A stretch of DNA of 7,975 nt from Bacteroidota bacterium. GTDB taxonomy: Bacteria; Bacteroidota; Bacteroidia; Flavobacteriales; Weeksellaceae. The notes under the pieces were generated by a model. It was given only the letters and a program-made list of their open reading frames with translations, had not been told where the DNA came from and made no database searches. The position numbers and the translations under genes are program-made. The stretch spans positions 1-7,975 of the forward strand of contig JAEZDQ010000152.1 of the NCBI GenBank assembly GCA_023433225.1. Reading direction: 5' to 3'. Shown piece after piece: positions 1 to 5,493 of this stretch; position 1 is the first letter of the stretch, and each line of letters starts with the position of its first letter.

Positions 1-354
1 AACGCTTACTTCATACCGAGCGATAACCGTATTGCCGGAGGTATTTGTGTAGTTCACAAAAAAACGCCCGTTGGAATCGTAATCAGGATGAAATGCCAAA
101 CCAAGCAAACCCCGTTCGCCACCGCTGCTGATGATAGACGTCAGATTTAAAAACGGTGTAGGATTAACGGTGCCGTCGCTGTTTAGAATCTTTATTTCCC
201 CTCCCTGCTGAACCACAAAGAGACGGTCGTCATCTGCATGCGCAATTCCGACCGGAGAACTAAATCCTTGGGCAAAAACTTCCAATTCAAACTCCTGTGC
301 GCCCGCAATTACGGAAACGATCGTTGTCATTATTAAAAGATAAATTTTTCTCAT
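1..354 (-). CDS. PQQ-dependent sugar dehydrogenase-like protein, N-terminal part (cut by window edge)
   Basis: The frame is open from an ATG at 352-354 to the left edge (118 codons, no stop), so only the N-terminus is visible. Residues 1 to about 19 form a Sec signal peptide (MRK, then a hydrophobic stretch ending near AGA-Q). After it come FAQGFSSPVGIAHADDDRLFV, QQGGEIKIL and GERGLLGLAFHPDY, followed by NGRFFVNYT. This pattern is characteristic of the first blades of the glucose/sorbosone dehydrogenase beta-propeller family, which bind PQQ and oxidise sugars or aldoses in the periplasm or outside the cell. Many flavobacterial members are long and end in a type IX secretion sorting domain, but that end is not visible. 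A terminator separates this gene from the nitrite reductase operon upstream, so it is probably an independent transcription unit. The exact substrate cannot be told; some family members have no proven PQQ activity. Confidence 0.85.
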   Translation of the reverse strand, partial: MRKIYLLIMTTIVSVIAGAQEFELEVFAQGFSSPVGIAHADDDRLFVVQQGGEIKILNSDGTVNPTPFLNLTSIISSGGERGLLGLAFHPDYDSNGRFFVNYTNTSGNTVIARYEVSV

Positions 355-377
355 AACTTTCTAATTTAAGTAAGCTA

Positions 378-404
378 TAAAATTATAAATAATTATGAAA
401 ACAA
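378..404 (-). promoter_or_regulatory. Possible promoter of the sugar dehydrogenase gene
   Basis: Read on the minus strand, TTG (402-404) lies 16 bases before TAATTTTA (378-385), a 7 of 8 match to the Bacteroidota -7 box TAnnTTTG. The spacer is a little shorter than usual and the region is very AT-rich, so this is a weak call. It lies between the terminator at 442-485 and the ATG at 354, which is where a promoter is needed. The rest of the 355-515 gap shows nothing else recognisable. Confidence 0.25.
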
Positions 405-441
405 CCGGAATAATTTATCCTTCCTTCAAATTCTCTCTATT

Positions 442-485
442 AAAAAAAGAAACTCCCATGAATTATCAGAAACAATTCGCGGGAG
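442..485 (-). terminator. Rho-independent terminator of the nirK-ric operon
   Basis: On the minus strand, CTCCC-GC-GAATT, a 9-base loop, then AATTC-AT-GGGAG forms a hairpin (two perfect 5-bp stems joined by one G-U pair and one mismatch). It is followed directly by TTTCTTTTTTT. It begins about 30 bases after the ric stop codon and is oriented for transcription coming from ric. This is the clearest transcription end in the window. Confidence 0.85.
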
Positions 486-515
486 ATTCTCTAATTTTTT
501 AGATTTAAAAACTGA

Positions 516-1229
516 TTATTTCAGTTCGCTATCCATATTAATTGCGCCCGGAAACAGAATGTTGTTTTCCAAATGGATATGCAAATGCAAATCATTTTCA
601 AACTCTTCCAGCATGGCATAAGTCACTTTATAGGTGTTGCAAGCGTCGGCAGGCGGTGTATAATTGTCGGATAATTCGGCGATTTTCCGAAAACGGTCTC
701 CTTCTTCTTCGTGTTCATGTTTCATCATACTAACCGGGTTCTCCACTGTTCCGAAGGGCGGTGGATTGAAAGCTTCGCCTCTGCTTTTGGATTTCACCAT
801 TTGGCGGATGAAGGGGAACAAGATGTTTTCTTCTTTCTGCATATGTTCCATTAAATTTTCCGCTGTTTGGTTGAATAAGTCGTTTATTTCCAAAAGTTCC
901 GGATGCTGAGGGCCGTGAACTTTGCGCAATTTGTCCAGGAAACCGAGTAAAAAAGGAATTTTTTCTTCCACATAACGGTGGTGTTTCTTTTCTACGTAAT
1001 CCGCTAATAAATCCAATGGCCAGCTGGTGAAATCTATTTCTTCGGACTTTCCGGGTAAACGATCGATTTCATTATAAATCGCGTTAGGGTCAACCCCTTT
1101 TGGAGCACAAGCGTCCTCTACCGTGCGGTTTCCTTTACAGCAAAAGTCAATGCCGTATTTCTTAAATATGGCTGCGGCGCGAAAGTCTTGAGCGACAATT
1201 TCGCCGATATTTATTGTTGATAATTCCAT
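516..1229 (-). CDS. ric: Ric/ScdA/YtfE-type di-iron iron-sulfur cluster repair protein
   Basis: This cytoplasmic protein repairs iron-sulfur clusters damaged by nitric oxide or oxidants. It has 237 residues, close to the usual length of the family. An N-terminal DUF542/ScdA-N domain (about 1-57) carries the vicinal cysteine pair C30-C31 (DFCCKGNRT) and a further Cys at 41. The C-terminal hemerythrin-like domain holds the metal-ligand histidines and glutamates expected for a di-iron site: H83/H84, H105, H129 with E133 (HMQKEENILFP), H171/H173, and H215/H217/H219 with E221 (HIHLENNILFP). It is the last gene of the nirK run, 18 bp after the cytochrome gene, and is followed by a strong terminator. 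Its position fits protection against NO made by NirK. The family assignment is firm. The chemical role (iron donation or NO handling) is taken from studied homologues. Confidence 0.95.
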   Translation of the reverse strand: MELSTINIGEIVAQDFRAAAIFKKYGIDFCCKGNRTVEDACAPKGVDPNAIYNEIDRLPGKSEEIDFTSWPLDLLADYVEKKHHRYVEEKIPFLLGFLDKLRKVHGPQHPELLEINDLFNQTAENLMEHMQKEENILFPFIRQMVKSKSRGEAFNPPPFGTVENPVSMMKHEHEEEGDRFRKIAELSDNYTPPADACNTYKVTYAMLEEFENDLHLHIHLENNILFPGAINMDSELK

Positions 1230-1247
1230 TTGTTTGTTGTTTATTGA

Positions 1248-1649
1248 TTATTGTTTTAATGACATTATATATTCTACCATCATTTTTGCATTTTCCGAAT
1301 TGATGTCGGGGTGTGCGGTCATCGGGATTTCACCCCAGTTTCCTTTTCCACCCTCGATGATCTTGGATGCAAGCATTTGGATGTTGGCGTCGTTGTGTTC
1401 ATATTTTGCAGCTACTTCTTGGTAAGAAGGGCCGATGAGTTTCGCATCGACTTTGTGACAGGAAAGGCAATCGGAACTTTCTACCAAGAGTTTTCCTCTT
1501 TCAGCGGGGTTTACTTCGGGTTTATTTGCTTTTTCTTCTAATTCGGCGGGCATTTCGCCATAATCCGGTTCTACGTAGCCCACTTCGGGTTTATCTGAAC
1601 AAGCAGCGATGCTGAACATTAGGCTGAGTGCAATAATTGATTTTTTCAT
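1248..1649 (-). CDS. Monohaem class I cytochrome c lipoprotein (c551/c552-like)
   Basis: This 133-residue electron carrier starts with a lipoprotein signal (MKKSIIALSLMFSIAAC; lipidated Cys at 17). An acidic, proline-rich linker (about 18-47) follows, then a small cytochrome c domain. The haem-binding motif is C61-L-S-C64-H65. The second axial ligand is most likely M110 in GEIPMTAHP, a signature of the bacterial c551/c552 group. The protein should be membrane-tethered on the periplasmic side. It lies between sco and ric, 18 bp from each, in the nirK operon, so the simplest reading is that it delivers electrons to the copper nitrite reductase. This donor role is inferred from context. It is encoded as a separate protein, although some NirK forms carry a fused C-terminal cytochrome domain. 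Confidence 0.93.
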   Translation of the reverse strand: MKKSIIALSLMFSIAACSDKPEVGYVEPDYGEMPAELEEKANKPEVNPAERGKLLVESSDCLSCHKVDAKLIGPSYQEVAAKYEHNDANIQMLASKIIEGGKGNWGEIPMTAHPDINSENAKMMVEYIMSLKQ

Positions 1650-1667
1650 GATTTGTTATTTTATTTG

Positions 1668-2249
1668 TTATTTATTTTGTTGATTTTTAATTTCTTGTGC
1701 CACTGAAGTGATATCGATTTCCAAACCTTCCTTTTGATAGGTCAACACACCTTGTTTGGAGAATACGCTGATAATATTGGAATGGGAAAAGTCGATGGGT
1801 GATATCTGCTTGTATTTCATGGCCAAGACATTGGCGAGTTCTTTGGTGTTTTTTTCATCTGAACGCAGGAACAGCCATTGTTCGCCCGTCATTTCGTTGT
1901 CAATCAAATATTGTTTCATTTTTTCCACGGTGTCGGTTTTCGGGTCGATGGAAACCAAAACATAACGGGTTTCTTTGTCGTATTTGTTTCCGACTTCCAT
2001 ATCGATTCGGCGCATATCGCCGGTGAGTCGCGGGCAAGCTGTTCTACAACTCGTATAAATCATTACCATCACCAATGTTTTACCTTGGAGTGAAGCAAGT
2101 TTAAGTTTTTCGCCATTTTGGTTTTCCCATTCCGAATCCAACATGAAAATGGAGTTGGTAATGGGCGCTTCGATTTCTTCTTTGTGACAGGAAAAAAGGA
2201 GGAGCGAAGCAAAAATGGATATAATCAGTTTTTTCATTTTGAATTTCAT
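1668..2249 (-). CDS. SCO1/SenC-family copper chaperone lipoprotein
   Basis: This is a thioredoxin-fold protein of the SCO family (193 residues, usual length), which binds copper or acts as a thiol reductant for copper centres in the periplasm. A lipobox (LLFSC, Cys21) ends the signal peptide. The copper site is complete: C68 and C72 in TSCRTACP and the distal histidine H156 in DFSHSNII; the SIDPKTDT segment is also typical. The ATG at 2249 directly abuts the stop codon of the SUMF1-like gene, with no spacer. A second in-frame ATG at 2237 gives a more ordinary signal peptide (MKKLIIS) and may be the real start. SCO proteins usually serve CuA of cytochrome oxidase. Its place inside the nirK operon suggests that this one supplies copper to NirK, which is an inference. 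Confidence 0.92.
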   Translation of the reverse strand: MKFKMKKLIISIFASLLLFSCHKEEIEAPITNSIFMLDSEWENQNGEKLKLASLQGKTLVMVMIYTSCRTACPRLTGDMRRIDMEVGNKYDKETRYVLVSIDPKTDTVEKMKQYLIDNEMTGEQWLFLRSDEKNTKELANVLAMKYKQISPIDFSHSNIISVFSKQGVLTYQKEGLEIDITSVAQEIKNQQNK

Positions 2250-3074
2250 TTAATTAATGTCTTGGGCACATCTGAACCCTAAATTATTTACACAATAATT
2301 TGCTTTTAAACTTCCCCGCATGGCATACCGAATAAAGGCGGCATAATTGGTCAGGTCTTGGGTAGAAATCGCGGCTCCGGCACAAAACAGGTTTTCACTT
2401 TTTGAACTGTCATTTCTGGATTCTCCGGAAAGCATGACTTCATTAAAGTTATCTGTCCATTCCCATACGAGTCCGTACATGTCATAAACCCCCCAATAAT
2501 TAGGCCTTTCTGTTCCCACCGCGCGCCTTTTGTTATCCTTTGTTTGGTAAGACCTTAAAATATACTTTGTAAACTCAGGATCCGCAGTTGCATTTGGTTT
2601 TTTATGATCGGCTTGTGCTGCGTATTCCCATTCTTCGATAGTAGGCAATCTTTTCCCGACACTTTCGGAATAAGCTTTTGCAGCGAACCAAGAAATATTG
2701 GTCACCGGTGCATCGGGCAAAATCCCTTCTGCAAAAACGGTATCGTTCACCCAATTTCGAAGATACGTAGAATCTGCATAAATCCGCGGAACATTTGATT
2801 TTCTCCAATGTGGATTTGCTTTTACAAATTCCAAATATTCGGCATTGGTTACGGGTGTTTCGTCAATTAAAAAGGATGGGACTTCCAATTTCTGGTTTTC
2901 TTCTACTTCAAAAAACGGTTTAAAGAAACCTCCTTCTACAGTAACCAACTTTTTGGTATTGTCCACATGGACTAGTTCGTGCTTGTAGGAAGCAAAGTTG
3001 GGTTCCTGTTTGGGATAGCTTTCGCAAGAGAAAATGAATACAATTACCAAACAAACTGCAAAAAGAGGTTTCAT
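2250..3074 (-). CDS. nirV: NirV-like SUMF1/formylglycine-generating-enzyme-fold lipoprotein, catalytic cysteines absent
   Basis: This 274-residue protein has a lipobox at the N-terminus (FIFSC, Cys17) and a SUMF1/FGE-sulfatase domain from about 43 to 272. The family landmarks are VTVEGGFF (44-51), ETPVTNAEYLEF (72-83), APVTNISWFAAKAYSESVGKRLPT (about 122-145) with EEWEYAA, WGVYDMYGLVWEW (194-206) and NLGFRCA (264-270). True formylglycine-generating enzymes oxidise a sulfatase cysteine with two active-site cysteines five residues apart shortly before the final GFRC. By alignment these positions are A245 and Y250 here, so the classical activity is unlikely. A SUMF1-like gene next to nirK is known as nirV in other denitrifiers, with no settled biochemical role. 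The gene starts 19 bp after nirK and abuts sco. The symbol rests on fold plus context. No sulfatase is seen nearby. Confidence 0.85.
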   Translation of the reverse strand: MKPLFAVCLVIVFIFSCESYPKQEPNFASYKHELVHVDNTKKLVTVEGGFFKPFFEVEENQKLEVPSFLIDETPVTNAEYLEFVKANPHWRKSNVPRIYADSTYLRNWVNDTVFAEGILPDAPVTNISWFAAKAYSESVGKRLPTIEEWEYAAQADHKKPNATADPEFTKYILRSYQTKDNKRRAVGTERPNYWGVYDMYGLVWEWTDNFNEVMLSGESRNDSSKSENLFCAGAAISTQDLTNYAAFIRYAMRGSLKANYCVNNLGFRCAQDIN

Positions 3075-3093
3075 TTTTTTATTTTTTAAATTT

Positions 3094-4140
3094 TTATTTT
3101 ACCAATTCTTTTTCGGCTTTGAATACCTTGGGGTTCTCGTCGCCATTGACTTTTAATTTCCCGATGGCTCCTTTGTTGAATGCTCTGAAGATTGCGTGGT
3201 CGACAATCACGTATTCGCCGGGAACCGATGCGTGGAACTCTACGATTGCGGCACCTCCGGGAGGAATCGCAGTCGTCTGGACATCTTCGTTCACATAGCT
3301 TCCGCCTTCTACATAAACCCTGTCGAAGATTTCACCGATGATGTGGAAAGAAGAGGATAAGTTCGGCCCACCGTTCCCGACAAACATCCTTACGGTTTCA
3401 CCGGCTTTTACTTGGAGTTCACCGTCGCCTAACAAGGAACCGGCTTTTCCGTTAAACAATACATAATCCGGGTTTTCCGCAATGGCTTTTTCCATATTGA
3501 AATCTTGTTTTCCTTTTTCACCATAAGAACCGCTGGTGTAGAAATCCCCTTGCATAATGTAAAATTCACGATCCACTTTGGGCAACCCCCCTTCTGGTTC
3601 GATTAAAATCAATCCGTACATTCCATTTGCGATGTGCATTCCAACCGGTGCAACGGCACAATGGTAAACGTAAAGCCCGGGGTTCAACGCTTTGAAATTA
3701 AACACCGCTTCTTTACCGGGTGCGACAAAAGTCGCTTCCGCTCCGCCTCCGGGTCCGTTTACGGCGTGCAAGTCAATATTGTGAGGTAACATGTTGTTTT
3801 CATTGTTTTTCAAGTGGAATTCAATCTCGTCCCCCACTCTTGCGCGTATAAAACTTCCCGGTACGGTACCGTCAAAAGTCCAGAAGGTATATTCCGTACC
3901 ATCGGCTAATTCCCCAACCTTTTCAATGGTTTCCATTCTTACAATCAACTTTTTAGCCGGCCTGTCGCCTACGGGAGCCGGTACATTTGGGGGTGATGTA
4001 AGTTGCAACTCTTCTGCATGTCCGACGGTTTCAATCGTTGAAGCATCGGCAAATTCCGAATCAGATTTTTTGTCACTTTGTTTACAAGAAACAATTCCCA
4101 AAGCCATAGTCATGGCTAAAAATAGAACCTTTGTGTTCAT
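3094..4140 (-). CDS. nirK: Copper-containing nitrite reductase, AniA-like lipoprotein
   Basis: The enzyme reduces nitrite to nitric oxide in the periplasm or on a membrane face. I start it at the ATG at 4138-4140 (348 aa), because the signal peptide MNTKVLFLAMTMALGIVSC with lipidated Cys19 begins there; an in-frame ATG at 4176 would add 12 polar residues. Two cupredoxin domains follow. Type 1 copper ligands are H120, C161, H169 and M174, and type 2 ligands are H125, H160 and H315. The catalytic pair is D123 (PHNIDLH) and H266. The short ligand loop CAVAPVGMHIANGM, and long stretches such as GNGGPNLSSSFH and IFRAFNKGA, match the Neisseria AniA type rather than the soluble Alcaligenes type. A basic, Ser/Asp-rich linker follows Cys19. 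It heads the nirK-nirV-sco-cytochrome-ric run. The 135-bp leader before it has no clear TAnnTTTG box, so it may share the transcript of the rrf2 gene. Confidence 0.97.
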   Translation of the reverse strand: MNTKVLFLAMTMALGIVSCKQSDKKSDSEFADASTIETVGHAEELQLTSPPNVPAPVGDRPAKKLIVRMETIEKVGELADGTEYTFWTFDGTVPGSFIRARVGDEIEFHLKNNENNMLPHNIDLHAVNGPGGGAEATFVAPGKEAVFNFKALNPGLYVYHCAVAPVGMHIANGMYGLILIEPEGGLPKVDREFYIMQGDFYTSGSYGEKGKQDFNMEKAIAENPDYVLFNGKAGSLLGDGELQVKAGETVRMFVGNGGPNLSSSFHIIGEIFDRVYVEGGSYVNEDVQTTAIPPGGAAIVEFHASVPGEYVIVDHAIFRAFNKGAIGKLKVNGDENPKVFKAEKELVK

Positions 4141-4275
4141 GATGATTTTTGATTTATGATTTAGTTTATTATACATTTTAATTTTATTAATGGTTTTCTA
4201 TTTATCGTTTGAATGAATTTGAGCCTTCCTTATTGAATAGATTAATACCTTTTTATCTTTTATTGTTCAAATTTT

Positions 4276-4707
4276 TTAACTTTTTAAAAACGCCAAATCG
4301 GAATTCAATTTATCAGCCACCTCACCCAAGGTAGAAGATTCCAACATATTTTTAAGGTCTCTCCTCACCCATTGGTATTTTTCGTGGAGTGGACAAGGAT
4401 GTTCGTTTGAACAGTTTCTCAACCCCAATGCACAACTTGTAAACAAATGGTCTCCGTCAATCTGCCTAACCACTGCTGCCAAGGTGGTGTTAAAATCATC
4501 TTCTTCCAAATAGAAACCGCCGTTGGGTCCTTTTGTCGATTTCAACATTCTTCTTTTTACCAAGTCTTGTAAAATCTTCGCGATGAAATATTCAGGTGAA
4601 TCAATTCCTTTTGCGATTTCTTTGATTCCGCATTTGGCATTGTCTTTTGACCTTTGCGCTATATAAATCAAAGCGCGTATGGCGTATTCACAAGTTCTTG
4701 AAAACAT
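4276..4707 (-). CDS. Rrf2-family transcriptional regulator, NsrR-like
   Basis: This is a 143-residue winged-helix repressor or sensor of the Rrf2 family. The start is taken at the ATG at 4705-4707 (MFSRTCEYAIRALIYIA is the classical Rrf2 opening), preceded by an A/G-rich GAAGAG. An in-frame TTG 21 bases upstream lies on the -7 box and is unlikely. The DNA-binding helix region is about 22-58 and the wing carries GPNGGF (60-65). Three cysteines, C92, C99 and C105, are spaced C-x6-C-x5-C in CALGLRNCSNEHPCPLH. That is the cluster-binding loop of Fe-S members of the family, and its spacing is closer to NsrR (NO sensor) than to IscR (x5-x5). It lies 135 bp upstream of nirK in the same direction, so NO-responsive control of the operon, and probably of itself, is likely. 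It could be another Fe-S Rrf2 regulator, so I give no symbol. Confidence 0.9.
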   Translation of the reverse strand: MFSRTCEYAIRALIYIAQRSKDNAKCGIKEIAKGIDSPEYFIAKILQDLVKRRMLKSTKGPNGGFYLEEDDFNTTLAAVVRQIDGDHLFTSCALGLRNCSNEHPCPLHEKYQWVRRDLKNMLESSTLGEVADKLNSDLAFLKS

Positions 4708-4725
4708 CTCTTCTTTATTATGGTA

Positions 4726-4733
4726 CAAATGTA
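4726..4733 (-). promoter_or_regulatory. -7 promoter box of the rrf2 gene
   Basis: TACATTTG on the minus strand is a full match to the Bacteroidota -7 consensus TAnnTTTG. It lies 18 bases before the ATG of the rrf2 gene. No good TTTG -33 element is visible. The expected -33 region is instead occupied by the inverted repeat at 4742-4762, as would suit a regulated promoter. Confidence 0.6.
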
Positions 4734-4741
4734 GAGATAAA

Positions 4742-4762
4742 ATAAATAGAAGAGTTATTTAT
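4742..4762. promoter_or_regulatory. Candidate operator: perfect inverted repeat upstream of rrf2
   Basis: ATAAATA, a 7-base spacer, then TATTTAT form a perfect dyad of 7-bp arms. It covers roughly the -16 to -36 region relative to the TACATTTG -7 box, where a repressor would block RNA polymerase. Rrf2 proteins bind dyads of about this size as dimers and often control themselves. The arms are all A/T in an AT-rich region, so chance cannot be excluded. A weak transcription-end hairpin for the dehydrogenase gene upstream is another possibility. Confidence 0.45.
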
Positions 4763-4800
4763 CCTTTATTAATTTATATGACTTTTTGCAGTGATATTTG

Positions 4801-5493
4801 TCATGGGGTTGAAATGGAAAGCTGAATAACTTTCCCGTTTTGGAAATGATGTCCGTTTAATCCAAAATTGAATAAATAATTGGCCATTTCTACGGCGGTA
4901 ATCGGAGCTTCATATCCGGGAAAAGCTTCTTCCAGCATTTCGGTCTGAACGGCTCCAAGTGCGATGCAATTGATCCGTGGTTGGTTTTCGTTGAATTCCT
5001 GCGCCAAAAGTTCAGTCAGCGTCACAATTCCGGCTTTGGAAGAGGAATAAGCCGCCAATCCCGGGAATTTCACCGAACCCTGAACGGCACCCATGGTTGT
5101 AATATTGACAATGTGTGAATTCGAATTCATTTTATCTAAAACCATCTGGATGATCCGAAACGGCGCTTTGTAATTGACCGCAACCGAATAGTCAATCTCA
5201 TTTTCCGAAATTTCCCCAAATGGTTTGTTGACCAGAAATCCGGCATTATTATATAATACGTCCAGATGTTCCCAATTTCGCATCGCACCCGGCAGCATAT
5301 CCAAATCGCTTTGTTTGGAAATGTCCATTGGCAGAATGATCAATTGGGAATTATTTTCGAACTGATAAAGTTCCTTTAATTTTTCTTCGTTTCGGGAAAT
5401 CGCCAGTACGTTGTTTCCGTTTTGAAGATGGATTTTGGCCAGTTCATGACCGATTCCGCGACTTGCGCCTGTTATGATGATGTTTTTTTGCAT
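4801..5493 (-). CDS. Short-chain dehydrogenase/reductase (SDR) family oxidoreductase
   Basis: This is a cytoplasmic Rossmann-fold NAD(P)-dependent oxidoreductase of 230 residues, near the normal length of classical SDRs. The cofactor motif is TGASRGIG (8-15). D57 in the MDIS segment, NNAG (82-85) and the catalytic Asn in VNYK (108) follow. The active-site motif is Y149-S-S-S-K153. At the place where most members have a catalytic Ser (NISS), this one has T132-T133 (NITTMGAVQG) with a slightly longer loop before the tyrosine. R34, after the second strand, suggests a preference for NADP. Its ATG overlaps the stop codon of the ABC ATPase gene by one base (TAATG), so the two are translationally coupled. 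The substrate cannot be deduced. Linkage to an iron or corrinoid uptake transporter hints at, but does not show, a role in the same process. Confidence 0.92.
   Translation of the reverse strand: MQKNIIITGASRGIGHELAKIHLQNGNNVLAISRNEEKLKELYQFENNSQLIILPMDISKQSDLDMLPGAMRNWEHLDVLYNNAGFLVNKPFGEISENEIDYSVAVNYKAPFRIIQMVLDKMNSNSHIVNITTMGAVQGSVKFPGLAAYSSSKAGIVTLTELLAQEFNENQPRINCIALGAVQTEMLEEAFPGYEAPITAVEMANYLFNFGLNGHHFQNGKVIQLSISTP

Noticed and set aside
542..1541. Plus-strand open frames opposite ric and the cytochrome gene
   Set aside because: They are short, have no domain-like features or leader signals, and lie fully antisense to genes with clear active-site motifs.
2250..3074. GldJ-type gliding motility lipoprotein
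   Set aside because: GldJ is also a SUMF1-fold lipoprotein in this phylum, but it is much longer and not linked to nirK; 274 residues next to nirK fits NirV better.
3791..4159. 122-codon plus-strand frame opposite nirK
   Set aside because: It mirrors the well-supported nirK coding frame, and its product shows only composition-driven Ser/Phe-rich sequence.
4141..4176. Longer nirK start at 4176
   Set aside because: It puts 12 extra residues (MYNKLNHKSKII) before a complete lipoprotein signal that has its own ATG at 4140.
4205..4275. FNR/CRP-type TTGA-N6-TCAA site before nirK
   Set aside because: TTGAATGAATTTGA and the TCAAA repeats near 4210-4225 have the halves in the wrong order or orientation for a real dyad.
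4708..4728. TTG start for the Rrf2 gene
   Set aside because: The codon overlaps the TACATTTG -7 box, and family members open with the downstream Met-Phe-Ser-Arg-like sequence.
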